Shown here piece after piece: positions 37,901-47,404 of a DNA stretch of 64,000 bases. The stretch comes from Desulfomicrobium escambiense DSM 10707 (GTDB lineage Bacteria > Desulfobacterota > Desulfovibrionia > Desulfovibrionales > Desulfomicrobiaceae). The position numbers and the translations under genes are program-made. The first letter of the stretch is position 1. The number at the start of each line of letters is the position of its first letter. Where the stretch lies: contig NZ_AUAR01000005.1 in assembly GCF_000428825.1 (NCBI RefSeq), positions 62,001 through 126,000 on the forward strand, read 5' to 3'. The notes under the pieces are model-generated. The model saw only the letters and a list, made by a program, of their open reading frames with translations, had not been told where the DNA came from and searched no databases.

Positions 37901-38523
37901 TGCGTTTGTTTCTTCATGCATTCATGTCGGTCGTGCTGATTTCGTTGGGTTCGCTGTGCGGCTGCGCCAAACCGAGCATAGATCTGGCGGTGGCGAGCCA
38001 GTCCAATGTCAATCCTGACCATACCGGCCGGCCATCTCCGGTCATCGTCAAGATTTATGAGATGCGTTCGGATCTGGCTTTCAGCCAATCGGATTTCGGG
38101 CCCCTTTTTGAATCCCCGGTGCAGGTTCTGGGCGCCGATCTTCTCGCGGCGGACGAACGGCTGCTCGTCCCAGGAGAGGCACTGCGGATAACGTATGAGC
38201 CGGTCCTGGGGACGAGGTTCATGGGCGTCCTGGCCGGTTTCAGGCAGATGGACCGGGCCACGTGGAAAGCTGTCGTGCCCGTAGACTGCGAAGCGTCGAA
38301 CACAGTGGGGATCGAGCTTTGCGACGTGACGGTTTCTCTCATTGCCGACGACGATGTCTCGAACTGGGATCCTGTGGAGGCGGTGAGGAATTTTCACAAC
38401 CCCACGGGTGAACCCTCTCCCGCGGGCGAGGAGGTGGAGCGGGCGGCCCCGCCATTGGTGCAGCAGGGGCCGAAAGACGCGAAGCGTAGCATCCTTCCGT
38501 CGAAGCAGCTGAAAGAGAGATAG
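37897..38523 (+). CDS. tssJ: T6SS outer-membrane lipoprotein TssJ
   Basis: A 208-residue TssJ lipoprotein that anchors the membrane complex through TssM. The signal peptide ends in a lipobox of the LCGC kind (Cys 23 lipidated). The mature domain shows PVIVKIYEMRSDLAFSQSDF, VLGADLLAADERLLVPGE and YEPVLGTRFMGVLAGFR, typical of TssJ. The C-terminal ~45 residues are charged and disordered, longer than usual. The ATG overlaps the FHA gene stop. Confidence 0.9.
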   Translation: MMRLFLHAFMSVVLISLGSLCGCAKPSIDLAVASQSNVNPDHTGRPSPVIVKIYEMRSDLAFSQSDFGPLFESPVQVLGADLLAADERLLVPGEALRITYEPVLGTRFMGVLAGFRQMDRATWKAVVPVDCEASNTVGIELCDVTVSLIADDDVSNWDPVEAVRNFHNPTGEPSPAGEEVERAAPPLVQQGPKDAKRSILPSKQLKER

Positions 38524-38539
38524 GAGACAGGAGATCGCG

Positions 38540-39871
38540 ATGCTTCCCGAGAAGATTTTCTGGTTTGAGGGCATGGCCGTGGGGCCGCAACATTTTCAGC
38601 AGCAGGACCGCTACGTGGACTCCCAGGTACGCATGAGGACCCTGGCCCATGTGCATCATGGTTGGGGCTTCATGGAATTCTCCATCGACGAGCAGTATCT
38701 CCCTCTGGGCAAAGTTGTGCTGAATCGTGCCAGGGGCTTTCTGCCGGACGGCACGTTGTTCGAGGTGGGGCAGGGTCGGGAGGTCCTCTCGTTGGATATA
38801 CCCCCCGGAATCACCAACCGTCGGGTCGCGATCGCCCTGCCTCTGTCGCCGGAGGGGGCTTCGGAGGTGCGACAGGACGGACTCCACGGCATTTCGACCC
38901 CCTATGTCGCTCACAGAATCCTTATCCGGGACAGTGTGGCCGGCAGCCGCAAGGAGGTCGAAGCGACCTGCTGCCGGCTGGATCTGCGGCTCATGCTCGA
39001 GGAGGAGACCGAGGTCAAAGGGTTCATCAGCATGCCCGTGGTGCAGATTCTGGAGTGCAAACCCGACAGGACGATTCTTTTGGACAAGGACTTCATGCCG
39101 ACTTTCCTGCACCTTTCGGCGTCACACGCGTTGTCGGGCTATCTGAGGGAAATAGTCGGCCTTCTTTCCCATCGCGGGGACCAACTAGCCATGAGGGTCA
39201 GCAGCGCGGGACAGACGGGCACGGCCGAAGCGGCGGATTTCTGGCTTTTGCAGTGCATCAACCGCGCGGAACCTGTCTTTCGTCATCTCGGGAACACCGC
39301 CTGCGTGCATCCCGAAGAGTTTTACGTCCACCTCCTGGGCCTTGTGGGCGAGCTGTCGACGTTTGCCGAGTCCGGCAAGCGTCCGGCCGAGCTCGCGCCC
39401 TACGACCACAGCGCTCAGGACGCCGTGTTCGAGGGTCTGATGAGTCACGCCCGACAGGCCTTGAGCATGGTCCTGGAGCAGCACGCCGTGGAGTTGCCGT
39501 TGCAGCAGCGCAAATATGGCATCCTCGTCTCGCCCATCCACGACCGCAACCTCCTCGCCACGGCGACCTTCGTTCTGGCCGTTCGCGCGGACGTCGACTC
39601 CGAGACCCTGCGCACCACCATCCCGAGGCAGCTCAAGATCAGCTCCGTGGAGCGCATCCGCGACATGGTCCGGCTGCAACTGCCCGGCATCAAGGTCCGC
39701 GTTCTGCCCGTGGCTCCTCGTCAGATACCTTTTCACGCCGGCAAGACCTACTTCAAACTGGAGATATCCTCAGAGGAGCTGGCCCAGCTCGAACTCTCGG
39801 GAGGTTTCGCCCTTCACGTCTCCGGGACATTTCCAGGCATCCAGCTGCAATTTTGGGCCATCAAGGAGTAA
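38540..39871 (+). CDS. tssK: T6SS baseplate adaptor TssK
   Basis: A 443-residue TssK (VasE), the receptor-binding-like adaptor joining the baseplate to TssL/TssM. The signature N terminus KIFWFEGMAVGPQHFQQQDR, then SIDEQYLPLGKVVL and the C-terminal FKLEISSEELAQLELSGGFA identify it. An AGGAG site precedes ATG 38540. tssL begins 3 bases after its stop. Confidence 0.95.
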   Translation: MLPEKIFWFEGMAVGPQHFQQQDRYVDSQVRMRTLAHVHHGWGFMEFSIDEQYLPLGKVVLNRARGFLPDGTLFEVGQGREVLSLDIPPGITNRRVAIALPLSPEGASEVRQDGLHGISTPYVAHRILIRDSVAGSRKEVEATCCRLDLRLMLEEETEVKGFISMPVVQILECKPDRTILLDKDFMPTFLHLSASHALSGYLREIVGLLSHRGDQLAMRVSSAGQTGTAEAADFWLLQCINRAEPVFRHLGNTACVHPEEFYVHLLGLVGELSTFAESGKRPAELAPYDHSAQDAVFEGLMSHARQALSMVLEQHAVELPLQQRKYGILVSPIHDRNLLATATFVLAVRADVDSETLRTTIPRQLKISSVERIRDMVRLQLPGIKVRVLPVAPRQIPFHAGKTYFKLEISSEELAQLELSGGFALHVSGTFPGIQLQFWAIKE

Positions 39872-39874
39872 CGC

Positions 39875-40765
39875 ATGCAGGTCGATGACAACGACAAGAC
39901 GTATTTTGAAGGACAGGAACCGCCAACGGCAGAGTCTCTGTCGCCCGGAGAGGCCGTCCACGTCATTCCGGGCAAAGGTCTCCGGTCCGCGGTGTACGTC
40001 GCCCAACAGGTCTCTCTGGACGACTACACTCCGGGCCTCAATCCGTTGGTCAATTGCGCGTCGCATCTGCTGCTTGAAATGGTCTACCTGCGGACGCCCG
40101 GCGCCGAGGGCCTGGATCCCAAGGGAGGGGTGCGCCGGGGAGGCGGACAGGGACTGGAAGACCTGCGCCGGCGCCTCGAGGCGGAGATACGCGGTTTCGA
40201 AAACATTGCACTGGGATGCGAGATCGACCACGCCCAAGTGCTCGCCGCCAAATACGTCCTGTGCTCGGCCCTTGACGAGAGCGTGAGCACCTCTCCTCTG
40301 GGTGCGGGGGGGGACTGGTCGAACCAGGCGCTTCTCGCCACTTTTCACAACGAGACGTGGGGCGGGGAGAAATTCTTCCAGATCACCGAAAGATGCATGC
40401 AGCAGCCGGCAAGGAATCTCTATCTGCTTGAGCTCATATATCTTTTGTTGAGTCTCGGTTTCGAGGGACGGTACAAGCTTCAGTCCAGGGGGTCCATCGA
40501 ATTGGAACTGCTGCGGGAACGGATATACAGGCAGGTCAGGATGTTGCGAGGGGAGCCTGGACAGGATTTATGCAAAAAACTGCCTGAAGGAAAATACAGG
40601 AACAAAATATACACGTACGTTCCCATTTCCGTGCTGATCACGCTTGTGATGTCCTGTCTTGCCGTTTCGTATCTGGGGTTTGCGCACGTCCTCGCGAACC
40701 GGGCCGAGCCGATTCTGCAGCAGTTCGCCGTTCATGCCGACAAGAACGGGGGCGTTGCGCAATGA
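39875..40765 (+). CDS. tssL: T6SS inner-membrane protein TssL (DotU family)
   Basis: A 296-residue DotU-type TssL. The cytoplasmic hook domain has NPLVNCASHLLLEMVYLR, VLCSALDESV, WSNQALLATFHNETWGGEKFF and LELIYLLLSLGFEGRY; a single C-terminal TM helix lies near residues 248-272. There is no OmpA/peptidoglycan-binding extension, so peptidoglycan anchoring must come from another component. The stop overlaps tssM (ATGA). Confidence 0.95.
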   Translation: MQVDDNDKTYFEGQEPPTAESLSPGEAVHVIPGKGLRSAVYVAQQVSLDDYTPGLNPLVNCASHLLLEMVYLRTPGAEGLDPKGGVRRGGGQGLEDLRRRLEAEIRGFENIALGCEIDHAQVLAAKYVLCSALDESVSTSPLGAGGDWSNQALLATFHNETWGGEKFFQITERCMQQPARNLYLLELIYLLLSLGFEGRYKLQSRGSIELELLRERIYRQVRMLRGEPGQDLCKKLPEGKYRNKIYTYVPISVLITLVMSCLAVSYLGFAHVLANRAEPILQQFAVHADKNGGVAQ

Positions 40766-43700
40766 TCCGCCGTTTTCTTCACGCCCTGCGCGAAGCGTTG
40801 GGGACATCTTGGGTGCAGGGGCTGCTTCTCGCCGTGCTCCTGCTGCTGGTCCTGTGGACTCTTGGCCCCCTGGTGGCGGTGGCGGGACACGTCGTGTTCG
40901 AGAGCGTCACGGCCAGACTTGTCGGCAGCCTCGCCATCGTGTTCATGTGGGGGCTTCTGGTGGCGGTTATGTCCTCAAGGCAAAAGAGACGCGAGGCCGT
41001 GAATCCGGAGATCGCGGCCCGGAAGGATCGGGATGCCGTCGCGCGCGGCAGGTTTCGCGAGGAACTGGAGCATATTCGGCATGTCCTCAAGTCCGCCATC
41101 AGAATCGTCACGACCTCGAATTTCTACGGGCCGACAAGCCGTTCGCGTTATGCCTTGCCGTGGTATCTGGTCCTCGGTCCCGCGAACTGCGGGAAGACCT
41201 CTCTGCTCCTCAATTCCGGGTTGCAGTTTCCTCTGAACGAGCAGGCGGACAGACACCTCTACAAGGTCAAGGGGACCGACAGAGCCGAGATTCTTTTCGC
41301 CAACCAGGCTGTTTTCATCGACACTCCCGGGGCCTACGCAGAAGGCGCCCCCGAATCCGAAGCGCATGGTTTGTGGACGGCTTTTCTGCGCCGTCTGTTC
41401 CGGGTCCGGCCGGCAAAGGCGCTGAACGGTGTCGTGGTCTGCGTCAGCATGAGGGAGATGCTCGACGGTGATTCCTCGCGTCGGGAACATCTGGCCAGGA
41501 CGGTTCGCGCACGCCTGAGCGAGGTGCTGAAGCATCTGAGGTCCTATGTTCCGGTATACCTCGTATTCACCAAATGCGATGCGGTTCCCGGGTTTGCCCA
41601 GTTTTTTTCGCATCTGTCCCGGAGCGAGCGCGAGCAGATTTTCGGATGTCTCGCGGGCACCACGGCCTTGGCGGGCGACGGGACGCGCAACGAACTCAGG
41701 GCATTGATACAGACTCTTAACGCGCAGATCATCACCAAAATTCACCAGGAGAGAGATTCCCTCGCCCGTGCCGCCATGTTTCGGTTTCCGCAGGAGTTGG
41801 CGGCGCTTGCGCCCCGGATTCAGGACTTTGTCTTCGAGGCGTTCGGTCCTTCCCGCTATCACCGGCCGGTACTGTTCCGCGGCTTCTTTTTTTCCAGCGC
41901 GCTGTCCTCGTCGGACATCATGGGCGGAGCGGCCCTTGGCGGGGAGTTGAGCTATCAGAGCGGTTTCCAGGCGTCGCTTGGCGATTATGCCAGGGGCTTT
42001 TTCCTGCTGCGGCTGTTCGAAAATTTCATCATTCCCGAGGCCGGACTGGCGGACGTCGACCGGGATCGTATCTGGCTGCTTCGCCTTCGCCGTTTCGGCC
42101 TGCAGCTGATGGCGGGCCTGCTGCTTGTGGGCGGTGTGTCCCTGCTGGCCCTGAGCTTCAGGGAGAATTTCAACCGCATGGCCGTGTTGGAGACCATTGC
42201 GCGGAATTACGAGCAGAAGCGCCAGGGGCATCTGCAGGCCGCGGACGCCGTGGAGATGCTGCCGGAACTTGCGCTTCTGGAGCAGGCTTTGACGGTTTTT
42301 TGCCGCGGTTCGGACCCGCCTCTGACACGGGGGCTGGGATTGTACCAGGGCGCTTCGTTCGAGGACGCATCCAGACGGGCTTATCTGGGCGCCTTGAACA
42401 CGCGTTTTCTGCCGCTTGTGCGTCAGGCCGCAGTGACCGCCGTTGCGAGTTCCCTCGGCGACTTGGGGCCCTTGAAGACGGCCTTGAGAGCCTATCTCAT
42501 GTTGTGTCAGCCTGCAAAGCTGAACGAAACGTTCTTGATGGCTTGGCTGGAGCGGCAGTGGTCTGCATCATATTCCGGACGGGCCGACGTCCAGCGGGCG
42601 CTCATGCGTCACATGGCGTATCTCATTGACCACGGCATTTCTCCCGTGCTCCCGGATGAGCGCCTTTTGGCCAAGGCCAGAGAGTCCATGTTGAAGACGC
42701 CCCTGTCGCAACTCGCGTACCAGCAGATGAAGGACGAGGCCGCCGACGGCGACCACACCGCGTTCACCTTCCGCGGTGCTCTTGGCGGACTTGTGTCGCC
42801 ATTCTCGGGAGATACGCATCCAATCCCCCATCTGTACACGGCTGCGGGCTTTCAGGAGTACGTCGTCCAGCGTTGCCCGCAAATCATTCAGGGCTTGGGC
42901 GAGGACAACTGGATGTTCGGCCCCAATCCCCCTCTGTTCAGCTCCCTCGATATGGACAAGATCGCCAAAGATGTGCGGGTCATGTATTTCCGCGATTATA
43001 TCCGCCATTGGGGCCAGGCCTTGGACGCACTTGGCGTCGTCAGACCGGGGAACATGGCCGGCGCCGCCGCCCTGGCGGAGCAGCTTTCCGCCGGTGTCTC
43101 GCCTGTGGTTCTTCTTCTGCGGGAACTGCGCAAGAACATTGCGTTCACTCTCGAAGAACAGGAGTCGGGAGGTCTGGAAGTCGCCGTCGAGGAGCAGGCT
43201 GCCAGGAAAGGTATGCAGAAGCTGACGGGCGTGGCCGGAGCGAAACTCGCCAGGGCGGCGACGGAAACGGCCATCGATGCCGTTGCCCTGGCCCATGCTA
43301 AAGCCACCCGGGAGGCATTGAAAGACGCTCAGATGGTCAGAACGTCCTTCAAGTCCCTGGACGGCTTACTCGATGCGGAAGGCATGCCGACGCAGACCCT
43401 CAAGGAGGTCCATGACGGCATGGCTCGCGCGGGTGATTTCTTCCGCAGGATTCGCGAGAGCGACGACAGGGGACGCAAGGTTCTGGAAGCTCTGGAGGGT
43501 GTTGCCGACGAGCGGGATGAAACGTTGCGCCAGGTCGCCCGCGCTACGGAAAAGCTTCCAGCGCCTGTCCGCCAATGGTATGAGGCCGTGCTCCATGGCG
43601 GCCTGGGGGACATGTTTGCCATTGGCGCGTCAGCCATTGACGCGGCCTATCGGGCGACTGTCCTCAATGAGTACAACGTCAATCTCAGGTCGCGCTATCC

Positions 43701-44319
43701 CTTCGACATGGACAGCGAAAGCGACGCGAGCCTCGCGGATTTTGCCAATTTTTTCCGGAAAAACGGGGTGCTCGATTCGTTTTATGACACGTACGTCAGA
43801 CCTTTTGTGGGCGACAACGGCGGGCTGCGTCCCATCATGGGCCGGACCCTTCCCATTTCGGTCGAGGCCATCAGGCGCTTGAATTTCGCAGAGAGGGTGC
43901 AGGAAGCCTTTTTCGTTTCGGACAAGGATCTGGGAGTACACTTTCTCATGGAGCCCTACGCCCTCGACGTCACGCTCAAGCAGGCCGACCTGAGTCATGG
44001 GGACAAGGCGCTGAGCTACTGGCATGGGCCCGTGCAGGGTGGGAGTTTTTCCTGGCCGCTCGGCGAGGGACGTCCTTCCGAGGCTTCCTTCGCCATATCC
44101 GATATCCATGAAGTCAAGGCGCATAGAGTCATGCGCGGGGACTGGGCGTTATTTCGCCTCCTGCGGCGGGGAAAGATCAGTCAGTTGGCGGAAAATCGTT
44201 GCCTAGTCGAGTTGCGCGAAAACGGCAAGTGGGCCCAGTTCCTCATCCAGTTTCGAAACAAGGCCAATCCGTTCGATCCCGAGACATGCACCTTTTCGCT
44301 GCCGGAGTCGCTGCTTTGA
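40762..44319 (+). CDS. tssM: T6SS membrane complex protein TssM (IcmF family)
   Basis: An 1185-residue IcmF/TssM. Two N-terminal TM helices (about 20-42 and 53-72), a cytoplasmic NTPase-like domain with a Walker A LGPANCGKTS (about 138-147), a third TM helix near 438-460, then a large periplasmic region that spans the envelope and binds TssJ. The C terminus is LIQFRNKANPFDPETCTF. It keeps the Walker A, which some TssM proteins lose. ATG 40762 overlaps tssL. A lytic transglycosylase gene follows immediately. Confidence 0.95.
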   Translation: MIRRFLHALREALGTSWVQGLLLAVLLLLVLWTLGPLVAVAGHVVFESVTARLVGSLAIVFMWGLLVAVMSSRQKRREAVNPEIAARKDRDAVARGRFREELEHIRHVLKSAIRIVTTSNFYGPTSRSRYALPWYLVLGPANCGKTSLLLNSGLQFPLNEQADRHLYKVKGTDRAEILFANQAVFIDTPGAYAEGAPESEAHGLWTAFLRRLFRVRPAKALNGVVVCVSMREMLDGDSSRREHLARTVRARLSEVLKHLRSYVPVYLVFTKCDAVPGFAQFFSHLSRSEREQIFGCLAGTTALAGDGTRNELRALIQTLNAQIITKIHQERDSLARAAMFRFPQELAALAPRIQDFVFEAFGPSRYHRPVLFRGFFFSSALSSSDIMGGAALGGELSYQSGFQASLGDYARGFFLLRLFENFIIPEAGLADVDRDRIWLLRLRRFGLQLMAGLLLVGGVSLLALSFRENFNRMAVLETIARNYEQKRQGHLQAADAVEMLPELALLEQALTVFCRGSDPPLTRGLGLYQGASFEDASRRAYLGALNTRFLPLVRQAAVTAVASSLGDLGPLKTALRAYLMLCQPAKLNETFLMAWLERQWSASYSGRADVQRALMRHMAYLIDHGISPVLPDERLLAKARESMLKTPLSQLAYQQMKDEAADGDHTAFTFRGALGGLVSPFSGDTHPIPHLYTAAGFQEYVVQRCPQIIQGLGEDNWMFGPNPPLFSSLDMDKIAKDVRVMYFRDYIRHWGQALDALGVVRPGNMAGAAALAEQLSAGVSPVVLLLRELRKNIAFTLEEQESGGLEVAVEEQAARKGMQKLTGVAGAKLARAATETAIDAVALAHAKATREALKDAQMVRTSFKSLDGLLDAEGMPTQTLKEVHDGMARAGDFFRRIRESDDRGRKVLEALEGVADERDETLRQVARATEKLPAPVRQWYEAVLHGGLGDMFAIGASAIDAAYRATVLNEYNVNLRSRYPFDMDSESDASLADFANFFRKNGVLDSFYDTYVRPFVGDNGGLRPIMGRTLPISVEAIRRLNFAERVQEAFFVSDKDLGVHFLMEPYALDVTLKQADLSHGDKALSYWHGPVQGGSFSWPLGEGRPSEASFAISDIHEVKAHRVMRGDWALFRLLRRGKISQLAENRCLVELRENGKWAQFLIQFRNKANPFDPETCTFSLPESLL

Positions 44320-44333
44320 ATTGCCGAGGTGGC

Positions 44334-45332
44334 ATGCGCATAGGCGGGAGGGGTGAGGGGTGGCTGGGCTTAATCCTGGCGTGCCTGGTCTTGCTCGGCA
44401 TGGGGTGCTCGTGGAAAGGGCGCAGAGGTCTCGATGGGGTCGGGCCTGTCTCCTCAATGGTTGTTTCGATGCGCAGCGAGGTGCTGGTCTTCCCCCCGAT
44501 GTCCAGCCTCCCGTATCCGCACCCCTCCTGGGAGCCTGAGGCGCAGAGGAAGCCCCGCGGGCCTGTGCTCCGTTGGGATGCTGAGGGCGAATCAGGAGTG
44601 ATCGTTTCGAAAGAGTTCGTGTCCCGATGGCTCCCGACAGACGAGACGGGCACCATGCGGCGGGCCATGCATTTGCCGATCGCGGCCAAGGGGCCGCCGC
44701 TGCCAATGATGAACCGGATGCGCAGGAATATGCCCACGATACGCAAGGTTTTCATGAGTTACGCTCTTCCTCCGGAACTGGCATTCCTGCCGATGATCGA
44801 AAGCCGTTTCGAGTCATGGGCGGTGTCTCCGGCGGGTGCGGCCGGGTTGTGGCAGCTCATGCCAGAAGTGGCGCGACGTTTCGGACTCAGGGTTTCCGAC
44901 GGTGAGGATGAGCGGTTCGACGTGCACAGAGCAACGGAGGCCGCAGCGGCATATCTGGTCGAACTGCATCGTCTCTTCCGTGACTGGCCCTTGGCGCTGG
45001 CCGCTTATAATTGCGGCGAGGGCGCCATGGCTCGGGCGTTGGAGCGCACGGGTGCGGGCACGCTCTCGGAATTGACCGCCGTCTGCCGCGAAAATCGTGA
45101 TTTTCGTGGTCTGCTGCCCGGTGAAACGCTTGATTTCGTCCCGAGGTTCGTTGGTGCGTTGCACGTCATGTCCGGAGTGGAGGGTTTCGAGGAATTGATG
45201 CGTTCAAAGGCCAGCGGCGGGCGGGAGGGTGTCCCGAACGAATCCTTCCCGGATGTTGCGCAGGTCGGTCCACATCACGACGGAGAAGCGATGCGGAGGG
45301 GCGGCGCCATCCTTGAGTGTGAGTTGCGATGA
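44334..45332 (+). CDS. Lytic transglycosylase lipoprotein (SLT/MltD-like)
   Basis: A 332-residue lipoprotein: the signal peptide ends in LGMGC (lipidated Cys 25). The SLT domain holds the catalytic Glu in PMIESRFESWAVSPAGAAG and the LWQLM and LALAAYNCGEGAM motifs, i.e. goose-type lysozyme fold that cuts glycan strands. No LysM repeat was seen. Position right after tssM suggests it opens peptidoglycan for the membrane complex, as MltE does with TssM in enteroaggregative E. coli; the role here is inferred. ATG 44334 follows GAGGT and gives the signal peptide; the longer frame upstream overlaps tssM. Confidence 0.82.
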   Translation: MRIGGRGEGWLGLILACLVLLGMGCSWKGRRGLDGVGPVSSMVVSMRSEVLVFPPMSSLPYPHPSWEPEAQRKPRGPVLRWDAEGESGVIVSKEFVSRWLPTDETGTMRRAMHLPIAAKGPPLPMMNRMRRNMPTIRKVFMSYALPPELAFLPMIESRFESWAVSPAGAAGLWQLMPEVARRFGLRVSDGEDERFDVHRATEAAAAYLVELHRLFRDWPLALAAYNCGEGAMARALERTGAGTLSELTAVCRENRDFRGLLPGETLDFVPRFVGALHVMSGVEGFEELMRSKASGGREGVPNESFPDVAQVGPHHDGEAMRRGGAILECELR

Positions 45333-45345
45333 CGCGGAGGGCTTC

Positions 45346-46077
45346 ATGATGCCGGCTTCACGGGGGGGCGTCGTTACGGTGGAATCCTGGGGGGTCACCA
45401 GGCAGGGCGTTGCCCGCGCGGAGAACCAAGATGCGTTTCTGAACTGGCCCGAGCGTCTTCTCTGGAGCGTGGCGGACGGAGTTGGGGGCGTATGCCAGGG
45501 CCGGGAAGCGAGCCAGCTTCTGGTGAGGAATCTCATGCGGACGCCCGCGCCGTCGTCTCTCGACGCGCACATCGGCAATGTCAGGCATCTTCTGCAACGA
45601 TCCAACCGTGAAATGCGCCAGGGCGCCAATGGATTCTCGGCCAGCACGATCGTGGTTCTGCTGATTCATCGTGACCGTGCCGCCTGCCTCTGGTCGGGAG
45701 ATAGCCGCTGTTACTTGCGGCGCGGCAATGTTCTGTACCAGTGCACGCGAGATCATACCGTGCGGCAACGCACGATCGATCGCAAGGAACTCACGGTTCA
45801 CGAAGCGGGGCGCATGGTGCGTGGCAATGTCGTGACCAACGCAGTGGGTATCTGGGATGTCCTGAGGCTGGACTCGGCATCTTTTTCCCTGCTCCGGGGG
45901 GACAGGTTTCTGCTTTGCTCGGACGGCCTTTCGAACTGTATTTCCCCGGAAGTACTGTCCGCCCATCTTGGCAGGCCAAGGGCCAGGGATGCCGCCTTGG
46001 GCATAGTCGATGCTCTGCATGGGTGCGGGCATCCCGACGACGCCACCGTGGTTACGGTCTTCCTTTCCGGAGGCTGA
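45346..46077 (+). CDS. PP2C-type protein phosphatase (PppA-like)
   Basis: A 243-residue PPM/PP2C Ser/Thr phosphatase. Metal-binding motifs: ENQDAF, VADGVGG, WSGDSRCYL, CSDGLSN and a final DDATVV. In T6SS clusters such a phosphatase (PppA/TagG) removes phosphate from the FHA protein and so switches assembly off. A GCGGAGG site precedes ATG 45346. The kinase gene begins 2 bases after its stop. Confidence 0.9.
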   Translation: MMPASRGGVVTVESWGVTRQGVARAENQDAFLNWPERLLWSVADGVGGVCQGREASQLLVRNLMRTPAPSSLDAHIGNVRHLLQRSNREMRQGANGFSASTIVVLLIHRDRAACLWSGDSRCYLRRGNVLYQCTRDHTVRQRTIDRKELTVHEAGRMVRGNVVTNAVGIWDVLRLDSASFSLLRGDRFLLCSDGLSNCISPEVLSAHLGRPRARDAALGIVDALHGCGHPDDATVVTVFLSGG

Positions 46078-46079
46078 CC

Positions 46080-47036
46080 ATGACGAGGAAAAGACGGCAT
46101 CGGTCCAGGGCTTTCGAGAGTCCTTCCTGTCAGGCGCTGCCGGCTTCGACCGGGGTGTCGGCCGTTGGCGGCGACAGGTTTGTCCTGCGGTCCCGGCTCG
46201 GCACGGGAGGCATATGCGAGGTTTTCTCCGCAATTGATCTGCGGCGGGTTGAATGCGGTGATTCCCGGCCCGTGGTGGCCGTCAAGAGACTTCTGCCCGA
46301 GGTCATTCAGAACCGTCAGGCTCAGGCGACCCTGGCCGCGGAGTACTTCACCTTGCGTCATCTCGTGCATCCTGGGGTTGTGCGCGTTTTCGATCTGCAC
46401 CGCGAAGGATGGGGACTGTGCTTCAGCATGGAACTGCTGGAGGGGGCCTCTGCCCATGCGGCGCTCGGGAGCCATCCGGCCGGTCTGGGCTGCGAAGGCG
46501 TCGTCTTGGGCGCCAGTATTTTTGAATCACTGGCCTATCTGCATGCCCAGGGTGTGGTTCACGGGGACGTCAAGCCCGCCAATGTGTTTCTGGAACAGGA
46601 TGGAAGGACGGTCCTTCTTGATTTCAATGTCGCGCAGGTTCTGGGGCGTTCGGGGGCTACCGGCGCCAATGTGGTGCAGGGGCTGCCGGGCCGAGCGCGT
46701 GTCCCGGGCTTGAGCCTGCTGCATGCCAGTCCCGAGTGCCTGCGAGGAGCGCATCCGTGCCCGCGGGGCGATGTCTTTTCAGCCAGTTGCACTGTCTATG
46801 AGCTGATCACAGGCTTGCATCCCTTCAAGATGCTGCCCGCTAACGAGGCCGCGGCAAGGGGCCTTGAGCCAGAAAAGCCGTCTGTCTTGGCCGGAGGACA
46901 GTGGAGAGAACTCCGTAAGGGTCTTTCCTTTGCCCCCCAAGTGCGACCGACGGCGCAACGGCTCCGGGCAGTCCTTGAAGATCGCGGGTGGTTTACGGGT
47001 TTCCGAAGGATGCGTTCATCAATCTGCGGGCGATGA
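46080..47036 (+). CDS. Hanks-type Ser/Thr kinase (PpkA-like)
   Basis: A 318-residue kinase domain with little else. Glycine loop LGTGGICEVF, ATP-anchoring Lys in VAVKRLLPE, catalytic loop HGDVKPANVF (H161-D163, HGD rather than HRD), and DFN (181-183) where DFG is usual. The segment SPECLRG stands in for APE. There is no TM or periplasmic sensor domain, unlike Pseudomonas PpkA, so it is cytoplasmic. Its likely substrate is the FHA protein or another Tss component. It is the last gene of the T6SS operon and the kinase/phosphatase/FHA trio is complete. Confidence 0.86.
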   Translation: MTRKRRHRSRAFESPSCQALPASTGVSAVGGDRFVLRSRLGTGGICEVFSAIDLRRVECGDSRPVVAVKRLLPEVIQNRQAQATLAAEYFTLRHLVHPGVVRVFDLHREGWGLCFSMELLEGASAHAALGSHPAGLGCEGVVLGASIFESLAYLHAQGVVHGDVKPANVFLEQDGRTVLLDFNVAQVLGRSGATGANVVQGLPGRARVPGLSLLHASPECLRGAHPCPRGDVFSASCTVYELITGLHPFKMLPANEAAARGLEPEKPSVLAGGQWRELRKGLSFAPQVRPTAQRLRAVLEDRGWFTGFRRMRSSICGR

Positions 47037-47206
47037 ATTCTTTACGTGTTTTTGCGGGACACGCGTTGAATTCCGGAGGATGGTCGAGGTCGGGCCGGAC
47101 GTGGAGGGCTGTTGACGTCGCTCTTTCTCCCGATGCTTCGCAATAGGGGGCGGGGACGTCGGTCGATGCTCCGCTTCATGTCCGACTGGGGGAAAATCAA
47201 AGGCGA

Positions 47207-47246
47207 TGCGCCCTTCTTCGGGCCGGTCGGTCAGAAGAAGGGCGCA
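47207..47246. repeat. 13-bp perfect inverted repeat
   Basis: TGCGCCCTTCTTC (47207-47219) pairs exactly with GAAGAAGGGCGCA (47234-47246) around a 14-base loop. There is no T tract on the plus side and only a modest T-rich tail on the minus side, so it could be a weak leftward terminator or a stabilising hairpin. Confidence 0.5.
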
Positions 47247-47303
47247 CCGCGTGAGGGAAACCTTGGCAGGCCGTCCCAAAACAGCGATCTGCTGCGTCAG
47301 TGG

Positions 47304-47356
47304 AAAAAGCCAGCCCGCTTTGTATGCGAATGTACACTGTGCGGCCTGGCTTTTTT
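47304..47356. terminator. Bidirectional terminator between ppkA-like and cstA
   Basis: AAAAAGCCAG pairs with CTGGCTTTTT. An inner CCGC/GCGG extends the stem past one mismatch, and the loop is about 22 bases. T runs lie on both strands. Confidence 0.65.
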
Positions 47357-47404
47357 CACTTCATTTTTGAACGGCTTGGGAATTTTGAGTTTTTCAACAG
47401 TCAG

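Larger units (their letters stand above)
47037..47404. other. Intergenic region after the T6SS cluster
   Basis: 368 bases between the convergent kinase and cstA genes. It contains two hairpins (47207-47246 and 47304-47356) and no credible gene. Confidence 0.6.
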
